From assembly GCA_000318405.1 (NCBI GenBank), contig KB291745.1, positions 1 to 47,758 of the forward strand: 47,758 nucleotides of DNA, given 5' to 3'. The stretch comes from Brevundimonas diminuta 470-4. GTDB lineage: Bacteria; Pseudomonadota; Alphaproteobacteria; Caulobacterales; Caulobacteraceae. The notes under the pieces were generated by a model that was not told the origin of the DNA, made no database searches, and worked only from the letters and a program-made list of their open reading frames with translations. Positions within the stretch are counted from its first letter, which is position 1. Each line of letters starts with the position of its first letter. A program made the position numbers and the translations under genes. Below are positions 1-8,121 of this stretch, piece by piece.

Positions 1-1
1 G

Positions 2-1834
2 CGCGCCGTCGCCGAGGCCGCCGCCCCGGCCCGCAAGCCGCGCCATCGCCTGCCCGAGGCCGACGACATGGAGGCCGACGGCCCCCTCGCCGCGCCTGCC
101 CAATCTCCGGTTCAGGCCGCCTTCGCACCCCCATCCGAAGCGCACGACGACGCGGACGCCTATGCCGACGAGGCCGACGCCTACACCCCGCCGTGGGAGG
201 ATGCGGCCCCCGCCCCCATCGCCCCGCCCTCGGCCCGACCGAACCGCCCGGCCGAGCCCAAGGTCGCCGCCGTCAAGGCGCCCAAGCCCGTCCGCAGCGA
301 CGCCGACCAGCAGGCCTTCGACTTCGCCAACGAGGGCGGCTTCGAGCTGCCGCCGCTGGGCATTCTGGCTAAGCCCGGCCAGCGCGGCGGCGCCGTCGAC
401 GAGGAATCGCTGAAGGCCAACGCCAAAATGCTGGAGGGCGTGCTTCAGGAATTCGGCGTGCGCGGCCAGATCGACCAGATCCGCCCCGGCCCCGTCGTCA
501 CCCTGTATGAACTGGTCCCCGCGCCCGGCGTGAAGCACGGCCGCGTCGTGGCCCTGGCCGACGACATCGCCCGCTCCATGTCGGCCCGCGCCTGCCGCAT
601 CAGCGTGGTTCAGGGCCGCAACGCCATCGGCATCGAACTGCCCAACGCCAAACGCGAGACCGTCTTCCTGCGCGACCTGCTGGCGTCCGGCGAATACGAC
701 AAGAAGAGCCATCTTCTGCCGCTGGCGCTGGGCGAAACCATCGGCGGAGAGCCCTATGTCGCCGATCTGGCGCGGATGCCCCACCTGCTGATCGCGGGCA
801 CCACCGGCTCGGGCAAGTCGGTCGGGGTCAACGCCATGATCCTGTCGATCCTGTACCGCCATTCGCCCGCCGAGTGCCGTTTCATCATGATCGACCCCAA
901 GATGCTGGAGCTGTCGGTCTATGACGGCATCCCGCACTTGCTGGCGCCGGTCGTGACCGATCCCAAGAAGGCGGTCGTGGCCCTGAAGTGGACCGTGCGC
1001 GAGATGGAGGACCGCTATCGCCGGATGTCCAAGCTCGGCGTCCGCAACGTCGCCAGCTACAACGAGCGCGCCCGCGAGGCCCAGGAAAAGGGCGAGCATT
1101 TCGAGCGCACCGTCCAGACCGGCTTCGACGAACAGGGCCGCCCGGTCTATGAGAGCGAGAAGATCCGGCCCGAGCCCATGCCCTATCTGGTCGTGGTCAT
1201 GGACGAGATGGCCGACCTGATGCTGGTCGCCGGCAAGGATGTGGAAGGCGCGGTGCAGCGTCTGGCCCAGATGGCGCGCGCGGCGGGCATCCACCTGATC
1301 ATGGCGACGCAGCGCCCGTCGGTCGACGTCATCACCGGCACCATCAAGGCCAACTTCCCGACCCGGATCTCCTTCCAGGTCACGTCCAAGATCGACAGCC
1401 GCACCATCCTTGGCGAACAGGGCGGCGAACAGCTGCTGGGTCAGGGCGACATGCTCTATATGGCAGGCGGCGGACGCATCACCCGCCTGCACGGCCCCTT
1501 CGTCGGCGATCAGGAGGTCGAGGACGTCTGCAAACACCTGAAGGCCCAGGCCGAGCCGGAATACCTCGACCTGATCACCGACGAACCGGATGGAGACGGC
1601 GACGGCGCCATGGGCGATGAAAGCGGCGGCACCGGGGACGACCTGTATGACCGCGCCGTGGCCGTGGTCACGCGCGACCGCAAGGCCTCGACCTCCTATG
1701 TCCAGCGCCGCCTGCAGATCGGCTACAACCGCGCCGCCACCCTGATCGAACGCATGGAGCAGGAAGGCGTCGTCAGCCCTGCGAACCATGCCGGCAAGCG
1801 CGAAGTGCTGGCCGGACCGCCTCCTATGGTTTGA
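2..1834 (+). CDS. ftsK: DNA translocase FtsK, C-terminal part (5' end outside window)
   Basis: Hexameric ATP-driven DNA pump that clears and aligns chromosome termini at the division septum. The frame is open from base 2, so the gene starts upstream and its membrane segments and part of the linker are missing. What is visible: an Ala/Pro-rich acidic linker up to about base 330, the alpha/beta motor domains with Walker A GTTGSGKS (near bases 799-822), Walker [12 protein letters not shown] (near 1189-1220), the RecA-like motif [13 protein letters not shown], and the C-terminal winged-helix gamma domain (YDRAVAVV...[16 protein letters not shown]) that reads KOPS-type sites in this family. The stop is TGA at 1832-1834. 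It is followed at once by a two-stem 3' element. The identification is secure; what remains uncertain is only the missing N-terminus. Confidence 0.96.
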   Translation, partial: RAVAEAAAPARKPRHRLPEADDMEADGPLAAPAQSPVQAAFAPPSEAHDDADAYADEADAYTPPWEDAAPAPIAPPSARPNRPAEPKVAAVKAPKPVRSDADQQAFDFANEGGFELPPLGILAKPGQRGGAVDEESLKANAKMLEGVLQEFGVRGQIDQIRPGPVVTLYELVPAPGVKHGRVVALADDIARSMSARACRISVVQGRNAIGIELPNAKRETVFLRDLLASGEYDKKSHLLPLALGETIGGEPYVADLARMPHLLIAGTTGSGKSVGVNAMILSILYRHSPAECRFIMIDPKMLELSVYDGIPHLLAPVVTDPKKAVVALKWTVREMEDRYRRMSKLGVRNVASYNERAREAQEKGEHFERTVQTGFDEQGRPVYESEKIRPEPMPYLVVVMDEMADLMLVAGKDVEGAVQRLAQMARAAGIHLIMATQRPSVDVITGTIKANFPTRISFQVTSKIDSRTILGEQGGEQLLGQGDMLYMAGGGRITRLHGPFVGDQEVEDVCKHLKAQAEPEYLDLITDEPDGDGDGAMGDESGGTGDDLYDRAVAVVTRDRKASTSYVQRRLQIGYNRAATLIERMEQEGVVSPANHAGKREVLAGPPPMV

Positions 1835-1850
1835 TAGTCGGCTTCGCCGA

Positions 1851-1891
1851 GGCGCTACGCTCGCGACGCGGTCGCTTGCTGCTTGAGCGCC
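1851..1891 (+). repeat. Two-stem 3'-end element, copy A (after ftsK)
   Basis: First of five copies in the window (others at 21189, 22964, 30127 and 40817). Sense-strand layout: outer arm GGCGCT (1851-1856), inner hairpin GCGAC-GCG-GTCGC (1863-1875), the invariant GCTGCTTGAG (1878-1887), and outer arm AGCGCC (1886-1891). It lies 16 bp after the ftsK stop. No T-tract follows, so it may act by structure rather than as a classic terminator. The function is inferred. Confidence 0.6.
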
Positions 1892-1895
1892 ATTT

Positions 1896-2058
1896 CCTCC
1901 CCACTTTGTGGGGAGGGGGACCGCGTAGCGGTGGAGGGGCTTAACGTCGGCGGGAACAGGAACAACCTTGCCAGCAAAAGCCTAATATCAGCAGAACCAA
2001 GCGGCCCCTCCGTCTCGGCGGCGATGCCGCCGATCCACCTCCCCATAAAATGGGGAGG
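1896..2058. repeat. Nested inverted-repeat (MITE/REP-like) intergenic element
   Basis: The ftsK-lolA gap of 344 bp is filled mainly by this element. Its two ends are inverted copies of one another. The left end carries hairpin CCTCCCCAC-TTT-GTGGGGAGG (1896-1916), a small hairpin ACCGC-GTA-GCGGT (1920-1932) and GGAGGGG. The right end has CCCCTCC, hairpin CGGCGGC-GAT-GCCGCCG (2016-2032) and hairpin CCTCCCCAT-AAA-ATGGGGAGG (2038-2058). About 65 bp of unique sequence lies between them. No transposase is present, so it would be a non-autonomous or REP-type repeat. Copy number elsewhere in the genome cannot be seen from here. Confidence 0.65.
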
Positions 2059-2178
2059 AGAAATGAACACCGCTTCATCGGAGCGCCGGAATATGGTCAG
2101 GCTGGCGTCATCAGCCTGCCGGATGAAGCCCTCATCCTCATAGGGTCGAAAACCGTTCAGAACGGGAGAAGAAAAGAC

Positions 2179-2820
2179 ATGAGCATTTCCCGCCGCGCCT
2201 TCGGCCTCGGCTCGGCCGCCCTGGTCGCGCTCGCCGCCGCCCCCGCCGCCGTGATGGCGCAGGCCGGACTGTCGGCCGATGACCAGGCCGTGCTGCGTCA
2301 GGCCCAGACCTATCTGACGGGCATGACCACGGCTCAGGGGACCTTCGTCGAAACCGGCCCGAACAATCAGCGCCGCACCGGCCGCTATTATCTGCAGCGT
2401 CCCGGCAAGATGCGGTTCGAGTATACCGAGCCTGCGGGCCTGCTGGTCGTCGCCGACGGCAATAACGTCAGCCGCTGGGACCCGCGCCTGAACGTCTTCC
2501 GCCAGGCGCCGCTGGGCCAGACGCCGCTGTCGACCTTCCTGGCGCGCGAGGTCCGGCTGGATCAGGGCGTCAAGATCGACCGCGTGACGCGCATGGACTC
2601 CGGCGCCTTCGCCATCACCGCCCGCGACGCGCGCCGTCCCAATGAGGGGTCGGTCATCCTGGCCTTCGCCGGATCGCCTGTCCGCCTGCAGGAGTGGACC
2701 ATCACCGATGCCCAGGGTTCCCGCACCCGCGTGCAGCTGACCACGCTGGAGCCCGCGCCCGGCCTGGCCGCCAGCCTGTTCCAATTGCGCGATCCGACCC
2801 GTCGCAACCGCCGCAATTGA
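2179..2820 (+). CDS. lolA: Outer-membrane lipoprotein carrier LolA family protein
   Basis: Periplasmic chaperone that takes lipoproteins from LolCDE and carries them to the outer membrane. 213 residues. I chose ATG 2179 because it directly starts an export signal, while the open frame further upstream runs through the repeat element. The signal carries a twin-arginine motif, SRRAFGL (residues 4-10), then a hydrophobic Ala-rich core and a likely AQA cleavage site near residue 29. The mature part shows LolA features: an N-terminal helix, then the segment GTFVETGPNNQRRTGRYYLQRPGKMRFEY and the D-G-N-N-V-S-R-W strand. The order ftsK-lolA-xth is conserved in Caulobacterales. The Tat-like signal is unusual for LolA, which is commonly Sec exported; whether Tat is really used is inferred. 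A strong terminator follows at 2965. Confidence 0.88.
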   Translation: MSISRRAFGLGSAALVALAAAPAAVMAQAGLSADDQAVLRQAQTYLTGMTTAQGTFVETGPNNQRRTGRYYLQRPGKMRFEYTEPAGLLVVADGNNVSRWDPRLNVFRQAPLGQTPLSTFLAREVRLDQGVKIDRVTRMDSGAFAITARDARRPNEGSVILAFAGSPVRLQEWTITDAQGSRTRVQLTTLEPAPGLAASLFQLRDPTRRNRRN

Positions 2821-2884
2821 CCCGCCGTCGCCAGACGAAGCAGGGCGAATTTGTGACGGTTTGACCTTTTTCATCACCCGTGAC

Positions 2885-2994
2885 ACTTTGGGCACAGGAC
2901 GGCGGCGGCCGTCCCGCCCGCCACGGATTCATCCCCGCCTGGCGGCGAGAGAGACGAACTTCATGCGCCCGGACGCTGTTCCGGGCGCTTTTTT
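2885..2994 (+). ncRNA. Possible small RNA or structured lolA 3' UTR
   Basis: The gap between lolA and xth has a hairpin GGACGGC-GGCG-GCCGTCC (2897-2914), an unstructured CATCCCCGCC stretch and a terminator hairpin. A TTGACC box lies at 2861-2866 but I see no convincing -10, so a processed 3' UTR is at least as likely as an independent sRNA. Confidence 0.3.
2965..2994 (+). terminator. Intrinsic terminator after lolA
   Basis: A 9-bp perfect stem (GCGCCCGGA, 2965-2973, with TCCGGGCGC, 2980-2988) and a 6-nt loop are followed directly by six T (2989-2994). A textbook Rho-independent terminator on the plus strand. Confidence 0.88.
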
Positions 2995-3039
2995 CATGGC
3001 GCTTTAGACCCCGGCGGCATGAACTGCTAAGGCCCGGTC

Positions 3040-3837
3040 ATGAGCCTTCGCATCGTCACCTGGAACATCAACTCGGTCCGCCTGCGCATCGATCAGGTCG
3101 CCCGTTTCGTCGCCGAGAACGCCCCGGACGTCCTGTGCCTGCAGGAGATCAAATGCACCGAGGACCAGTTCCCGCGTCAGGCCTTCGTCGACATGGGCCT
3201 GCCCTACCTGCGGATCGGCGGCCAGAAGGGGTGGCACGGGGTAGCCATCGCCAGCCGCCTGCCCATCCTTGACAGCCCCAGGCTGGACGTCTGCCGCGAG
3301 GGTCACGCCCGCTGCGTCTCGGCCGTGGTCGAAGGCGTGGAGGTGCAGAACTTCTACATTCCGGCGGGCGGGGATCTGCCGGATCGGGCGCTGAACCCCA
3401 AGTTCGATCACAAGATGGACTTCTATGAACGGCTGACCGCCGAGATGAAGACCCGCGACCGCCAGCGGCCTCTGGTCCTGGCCGGCGACTTCAACATCGC
3501 GCCGGGCGAGAACGACGTCTGGAACCACCGCTTCATGTCCAAGGTGGTCAGCCACACCCCCGGCGAGGTCGAGACCCTGTATCGGCTTCAGGACGCAGGC
3601 GGATTCACCGACGTGCTGCGTGACCAGATCCCCGACCCCGTCAAACTGGCCAGCTGGTGGAGCTATCGCGCCAAGGATTTCCGCAAGTCGAACCGGGGCC
3701 TGCGGCTGGACCATCTGTGGACCTCGCCCGGCCTGACGCCCGCCGTGGTCAAGGGCAGCGCCCGCATCCTCGACACCGTGCGCGAATGGGAACGGCCCAG
3801 CGACCATGCCCCGGTCGTGATGGATCTGGACGTCTGA
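3040..3837 (+). CDS. xth: Exodeoxyribonuclease III
   Basis: AP endonuclease and 3'-5' exonuclease of base-excision repair, EEP (endonuclease/exonuclease/phosphatase) fold. 265 residues, the usual length. Visible family motifs in order: WNINSVR near the N-terminus (Asn metal ligand), CLQEIKC (catalytic Glu near 35), a Tyr in FYIPAGGD, LAGDFNIAP (Asp/Asn pair), RLDHLW and the C-terminal SDHAPVV (Asp/His pair). ATG 3040 follows the lolA terminator by 45 bp and has only a weak AAGG upstream, so a short or leaderless transcript is possible. It is convergent with the permease that ends at 3845. No anomalies. Confidence 0.95.
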   Translation: MSLRIVTWNINSVRLRIDQVARFVAENAPDVLCLQEIKCTEDQFPRQAFVDMGLPYLRIGGQKGWHGVAIASRLPILDSPRLDVCREGHARCVSAVVEGVEVQNFYIPAGGDLPDRALNPKFDHKMDFYERLTAEMKTRDRQRPLVLAGDFNIAPGENDVWNHRFMSKVVSHTPGEVETLYRLQDAGGFTDVLRDQIPDPVKLASWWSYRAKDFRKSNRGLRLDHLWTSPGLTPAVVKGSARILDTVREWERPSDHAPVVMDLDV

Positions 3838-3844
3838 ACCCGCC

Positions 3845-5236
3845 TCAGAACGGGAAGAAGATCGGGATCGCCGCCATGCCGGTGGCCCAGGTGATCAGGT
3901 TCAGCGGCAGGCCGACCTTCACGAAGTCCATGTAGCTGTAATTGCCCATCTGATAGACGAGCACGTTCGTCTGATAGCTGAAGGGCGTGGCGAAGGCGGC
4001 CGACGCGGCCATCATCACCGCCACCAGAAACGGCCGTGCATCCACCCCCAGCGCCGCCGCAATGGCCACGGCGATCGGCGAAAACAGCACCGCCACCGTG
4101 GCGTTCGACAGAATGTCCGTCGCAAACAGCGTCACGCCGTAAAACACGAACAGCGCCGCCCACGGCCCATAGGGGCGGATCACGTCGATCAGGGCGTCGG
4201 CGCCGGCCTGGGCCAGACCCGTCACCTCCAGCGACGAGCCGATGACCACCATGCCCGCCACCAGAAGCAGGATTTCAGGCCTCAGCCCGGCATAGGCTTC
4301 CTCAGCGGTGATGACCCGCATCAGTATAAGACCCACCGCCCCCGCAAAGGCTGACGCCGCAATGGGCGCCAGGCCGAAGGCTGAGGCGAGGACTACGGCG
4401 ACAAAGACGGCCAGAGACGCCACGGCGCGTTTCAGCTCCAGCGGACGATCCGCGCCTTTTTCATACAGGTCGACATTGCCCAGCACCGCGTCGCCCGACC
4501 CGCCGGGACTGGCGCGCTGTTCCATCAGCCACGGCAGGCGGAAGGACGACAACAGGCTGCGCTTGCCCTTGCCGGCTTCCTCGGCTTCCCGGCGCGCCGC
4601 CATCTCGGCTTCATCGCGCGCGGCGGTCTTCTCCAACACGCGGGAGCCGATGAAATACAGATAAAGGCCGCCGACCGTGGCGATGCACAGGCCCACGCCG
4701 GTGATCTCGAACAGGGAGAAGACCGGCTGCCCCGCATTGCGCGCCATGTCGCTGACCAGCAGATTGGTCGAGGTCCCGATCAGGGTCAGCAGCCCGCCCA
4801 TGATGACCGCATAGCTGAGCGGCATCAGAAACCGTTTGGGCGACAGGCCCAGCGACAGCGCCATGTCGCGGATCACCGGCGCCGCCAGCACCACCACCGG
4901 CGTATTGTTGAGAAAGCCGCCGACCGAGCCGCACAGGCCGATCACGATCCACACGGCGTGTCGCCCGAACACCCGCGTCATGCCCTTGGCCTTGCGGATC
5001 AGCCAGGCCAGCAGGCCCGACAGCTCCATGGCGTAGGCGATGACGAACAGTCCAGCCAGCGCCATGATGGCCGGACTGGCGAAAGCCCCCTGCACCTCGA
5101 CCGGACGCACCACGCCTAACAGCAGCAGGGCCGCCGCGCCGCTGAGCGCCACCACATCGGACCGCAGACGTCCGTGGATCATCACCCCGACCACGACGAC
5201 CAGGACGACGAGAGCGATAATCTGGTCCAGCGTCAC
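3845..5236 (-). CDS. SLC13/DASS-family permease (dicarboxylate- or sulfate-type)
   Basis: Inner-membrane sodium- or anion-coupled carrier of the divalent anion symporter/ion transporter superfamily. 463 residues with about ten to twelve hydrophobic segments. The two re-entrant hairpin signatures are present: NNTPVVVLAAPV then GTSTNLLVSD in the first half, and SNATVAVLFSPI then SYQTNVLVYQMG in the second half. A hydrophilic loop of about 60 residues rich in charge (AARDEAEMAARREAEEAGKGK) separates the halves. The two TrkA_C domains found in many bacterial relatives are absent, so this is the short form. Substrate cannot be told from sequence; C4-dicarboxylate, sulfate and other anions are all possible. 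Divergent from the lipoprotein at 5323. Confidence 0.82.
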   Translation of the reverse strand: MTLDQIIALVVLVVVVGVMIHGRLRSDVVALSGAAALLLLGVVRPVEVQGAFASPAIMALAGLFVIAYAMELSGLLAWLIRKAKGMTRVFGRHAVWIVIGLCGSVGGFLNNTPVVVLAAPVIRDMALSLGLSPKRFLMPLSYAVIMGGLLTLIGTSTNLLVSDMARNAGQPVFSLFEITGVGLCIATVGGLYLYFIGSRVLEKTAARDEAEMAARREAEEAGKGKRSLLSSFRLPWLMEQRASPGGSGDAVLGNVDLYEKGADRPLELKRAVASLAVFVAVVLASAFGLAPIAASAFAGAVGLILMRVITAEEAYAGLRPEILLLVAGMVVIGSSLEVTGLAQAGADALIDVIRPYGPWAALFVFYGVTLFATDILSNATVAVLFSPIAVAIAAALGVDARPFLVAVMMAASAAFATPFSYQTNVLVYQMGNYSYMDFVKVGLPLNLITWATGMAAIPIFFPF

Positions 5237-5322
5237 CCGCGCAAGAGCCCCTGTTCCGCCAGACGCCGGGCCCGTTCGCAGGCCGGAGCGCCAATCCGTC
5301 CTACCCGTGTTAGGCTGCTTCC

Positions 5323-6198
5323 ATGTCGATCACAACGACCCGTCTAGCGCCGATCGCCCTGGCTGCGGCCCTGCCTGTTCTGGCGTCGTGCCAGAAGCCG
5401 TCCGAGCCCGCCGCGCCCGAAGCTCCGGCGCCCGCCCCGCCGACCGTCGTGCTGGACTCCACCCTGAACCGCGCCGCCCTGCTGGCCGCCCTGAGCGAAG
5501 CGAGAACCGCCACGGCGGACGGCCGCCCGCGCGACGCGGCCCTGAGCGGACGGACCGTATCGGTGCGTCTGCCTTTCGGTTGCGACGGCGCAGGATCGAC
5601 CGCGCAGGCGCAGCCGGGCCTGCCGACGCTGGCGCGCGGCGACGACGGCAGCCTGATGCTGAGAGTGTTGCCTGAAGATCTCGCCGCGTCCGACCTGGTC
5701 GTTACAACGGGCGCTGACGGCGCGGCGACTCCCAGTCCCTGGGAAGCGGTCGAAGGCTTCTGGATCGCCCGTCCGTGGAGCGGGCTCGACGCCTGTCGCC
5801 CGGGCGAGCCTGCGCCGATGACCGTTCACACCGCCGAGGAAACCGAAGCCGAAGGCGGGCTCAAGGTCGGCGACGCCGCGTCACCTGCCGGGATCGAACG
5901 CACCTCAGGACTGGCGGCCGTGTTCGAGACGGGCGGTTCGCGCCTGGGCCGCCGCCAGGGACAGGCCTATGTCCATGTCATTCGGGGAGACAAGGGCGTC
6001 GATCCGACGCCGGCGCCGGGCGGCTATGCGCTGCGGCTTGAGGGGCGGTTGACCGCCTTTGCGGACGGAAAAGCCGTCCACTGCGTCCAGAAGGACGCCG
6101 AAAGCCGTCCGGTCTGCGTCGCCGCCCTGCGGCTGGACCGGCTGGCCTTCGAGGATGGAGCCACGGGCGCCCTTCTCAGCGAATGGCGCCCGCGTTGA
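5323..6198 (+). CDS. Putative lipoprotein of unknown function
   Basis: 291 residues that I do not recognise. The N-terminus is a lipoprotein signal with lipobox LASC (Cys23), followed by a Pro/Ala-rich spacer (EPAAPEAPAPAPP) typical of surface or periplasmic lipoproteins. The body contains several cysteines (FGCDGAG, LDACRPG, HCVQKD, RPVCVAA) that could form two disulfides in the periplasm. It starts with ATG 86 bp from the divergent permease gene. No catalytic motif is visible. I infer an envelope protein and cannot assign a role. Confidence 0.7.
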   Translation: MSITTTRLAPIALAAALPVLASCQKPSEPAAPEAPAPAPPTVVLDSTLNRAALLAALSEARTATADGRPRDAALSGRTVSVRLPFGCDGAGSTAQAQPGLPTLARGDDGSLMLRVLPEDLAASDLVVTTGADGAATPSPWEAVEGFWIARPWSGLDACRPGEPAPMTVHTAEETEAEGGLKVGDAASPAGIERTSGLAAVFETGGSRLGRRQGQAYVHVIRGDKGVDPTPAPGGYALRLEGRLTAFADGKAVHCVQKDAESRPVCVAALRLDRLAFEDGATGALLSEWRPR

Positions 6199-6205
6199 GC
6201 TGATG

Positions 6206-6328
6206 TCAGGCAGCGCCCAGAAGGGCGGCGCCAGCCAGGACGCCCAGCAGGATCAGGGTGACGCTGCCGGTGAAGACGACGACGCCTTCGAACGAGAAGC
6301 CCGAAGCGCGGGGATGCACGAGTTTCAT
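6206..6328 (-). CDS. 40-residue single-pass membrane protein
   Basis: A small gene ending 8 bp beyond the convergent lipoprotein gene. ATG at 6328-6326 is preceded at good spacing by a Shine-Dalgarno AAAGGAA (complement of 6336-6342), and a sigma70-type promoter lies at 6368-6396, so it has its own expression signals. The product has a short basic/aromatic N-terminus (MKLVHPRASGFSFEG) and one hydrophobic helix of about 22 residues ending in small residues (VLAGAALLGAA). It lies downstream of cenR and lysR on the same strand. Function unknown; small proteins of this form often bind larger membrane proteins. Confidence 0.6.
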   Translation of the reverse strand: MKLVHPRASGFSFEGVVVFTGSVTLILLGVLAGAALLGAA

Positions 6329-6367
6329 GATTGAGTTCCTTTCGGCGAGGGAGTTCCGAACGGTCTC

Positions 6368-6396
6368 AAGATAGAAAGCGCAACCGTAGAAAACAA
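6368..6396 (-). promoter_or_regulatory. Putative sigma70-type promoter for the small membrane protein
   Basis: On the minus strand: -35 TTGTTT (complement of 6391-6396), exact 17-nt spacer, -10 TATCTT (complement of 6368-6373). The predicted start lies about 30 nt upstream of the ATG at 6328. Confidence 0.45.
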
Positions 6397-6423
6397 ACCA
6401 CGGTTCGGCCGTCTCGAGTGAGC

Positions 6424-7365
6424 TTAGGTCACTTGATCCGCTTCTGCGTCCCGATCCGGCCGCGATTCCGCCACGATCCAGTTGAGGAAGCGGCGCAGCT
6501 TGGGTTCGTCCACGCGTTCGGGCAGGACCACGGCCCAATAGGCCAGGTCATTGGTCAGGGCGTGGTCGACCGGCTGAATCAGCCGCCCCTCGCGAAGCTC
6601 GTCCGCCGCCAGGGGGGCCGAGGTCAGGGCCACGCCCCGCCCCGACAGTGCGGCCTCCAGGGCCAGATGGCTGTGGCTGAAGTGAGGGCCGCGCAGATGG
6701 TTCACGCGCGGATCCTCGACCCCGGCGCTTTCGAACCAGGCCTTCCAGCCCATTCGGTTCGCATAGGGCATGTCGTGCCAGGTCTCGTGGATCAGCACCA
6801 CGTCCAGCAGATCGGCCGGCTGGTTCAACCGCCGCGCGGCGGCGAAGGACGGGGCGCAGACAGGAATCAGACGCTCATTGACCAGCCGCCGCGCCACCTG
6901 GCCCGGATAAGGGCCTTCGCCATAGCGCAACGCCACACCCGCCTCGCCGTTCGACAGGTCGGCGAGGCGGTCCTCGGCGAAGACGATCAGGTCCAGGTCG
7001 GGATTGTCCTCGCTGAACCGATGCAGACGCGGGGACAGCCATTTGCTGGCCAGGGACGGCAGGGCGCTGATCCGCAACTGGCGCGAGCGGCCGGGTCTCA
7101 CGGCGTCCAGGGCGCCTTCCAGGCGCTCGAAGGCGTCGGCGACGCCCTGGGCCAGGCGGGCGCCGTCGGCGGTCAGCCGCACCGAGCGGTTGAAGCGGTC
7201 GAACAGGCGCAGGCCCAGCCGCATCTCCAGGGCCTTCACATGGCGGCTGACGGCGCCGGGGGTGACGCCCAGCTCCTCGGCCGCTTCGCGGAAGCTGCCG
7301 TGGCGAGCCGCCGCGTCGAACGCCCGAAGCGCCACCAGCGGCGGGGTCGGGCGCCGTTCGCTCAT
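6424..7365 (-). CDS. LysR-family transcriptional regulator (GcvA-like)
   Basis: 313 residues. The N-terminal winged helix-turn-helix is clear (LVALRAFDAAARHGSFREAAEELGVTPGAVSRHVKALE, roughly residues 10-46), followed by the LysR linker helix and a two-lobe periplasmic-binding-like effector domain (LRISALPSLASKWL...FSEDNPDLDLIVF). The pattern RAFxAAARHxSFxxAAxELxVTPGAVS places it in the GcvA/AmpR-like group. It starts 7 bp after the cenR stop on the same strand, so it may be read through from cenR. Target and ligand cannot be deduced. Confidence 0.88.
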   Translation of the reverse strand: MSERRPTPPLVALRAFDAAARHGSFREAAEELGVTPGAVSRHVKALEMRLGLRLFDRFNRSVRLTADGARLAQGVADAFERLEGALDAVRPGRSRQLRISALPSLASKWLSPRLHRFSEDNPDLDLIVFAEDRLADLSNGEAGVALRYGEGPYPGQVARRLVNERLIPVCAPSFAAARRLNQPADLLDVVLIHETWHDMPYANRMGWKAWFESAGVEDPRVNHLRGPHFSHSHLALEAALSGRGVALTSAPLAADELREGRLIQPVDHALTNDLAYWAVVLPERVDEPKLRRFLNWIVAESRPDRDAEADQVT

Positions 7366-7372
7366 CGGCGGA

Positions 7373-8059
7373 TCAAGGCTGGAGGCGGTAGCCGCCGGCG
7401 TCGGTCAGCAAAAGCCGCGCCTGACCCGGCTCGGCCTCGATCTTCTGACGCAGGCGGTAGATGTGGGTTTCCAGCGTGTGGGTGGTGACCCCGGCGTTGT
7501 AGCCCCAGACCTCGGTCAGCAGCTCTTCGCGCGACACCGGCTTGGCCCCGGCGCGATAGAGGTACTTCAGGATGTTGGTTTCCTTTTCCGTCAGCCGGAC
7601 CTTCTTGCCCTTGTCGTCCACCATCAGCTTGGAGGCCGGACGGAACTCATAGGGGCCGACCTGGAAGACGGCGTCCTCCGACTGTTCATGGCTGCGCAGG
7701 TGGGCGCGGATGCGCGCCAGCAGGACGGCGAACCGGAACGGCTTGGTGACATAGTCATTGGCCCCGGAGTCGAGGCCCAGAATGGCGTCGGAGTCCGACG
7801 ACTGCGCCGTCAGCATGATGACCGGGGTCGAGATCCCCGCCTTGCGGATCAGGCGACAGGCCTCCCGGCCGTCCATGTCGGGAAGGTCGACGTCCAGCAG
7901 GATGAGGTCGGCGCGCGCCTCCTTGGCCTGACGCACGCCGTCGGTCGCCGTCGCGGCCTGTGCCGGGCGGAATTCCTCGTGAAGCGCCAGCTGCTCGGCC
8001 AGGGCCTCGCGCAGGTCGTCGTCGTCGTCGATGATCAGAATGGTCTTGGGCGTGCGCAT
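7373..8059 (-). CDS. cenR: OmpR-family response regulator, CenR-like
   Basis: 228 residues: receiver domain (acidic pocket DDDDD at 11-15, phospho-acceptor Asp56 in ILLDVDLPDMDG, Thr in VIMLTAQ, Lys in YVTKPF) followed by an OmpR/PhoB winged helix (VRLTEKETNILKYLYR...VWGYNAGVTTHTLETHIYRLRQKIE). The closest family I recall is CenR, the essential Caulobacter regulator that works with the kinase CenK in envelope control. The sequence pattern of receiver and DNA-binding domain and its location beside an ntrZ-like gene, leuS and parAB match that assignment. No cognate kinase gene is adjacent, as is usual for cenR. Another PhoB-like paralogue cannot be fully excluded. Confidence 0.8.
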   Translation of the reverse strand: MRTPKTILIIDDDDDLREALAEQLALHEEFRPAQAATATDGVRQAKEARADLILLDVDLPDMDGREACRLIRKAGISTPVIMLTAQSSDSDAILGLDSGANDYVTKPFRFAVLLARIRAHLRSHEQSEDAVFQVGPYEFRPASKLMVDDKGKKVRLTEKETNILKYLYRAGAKPVSREELLTEVWGYNAGVTTHTLETHIYRLRQKIEAEPGQARLLLTDAGGYRLQP

Positions 8060-8121
8060 GGTCTCTTTAGAATGGCGAGGCTTGGGCCGAACGCCAAGGG
8101 CGCCGGACAGGATATTGCGTT

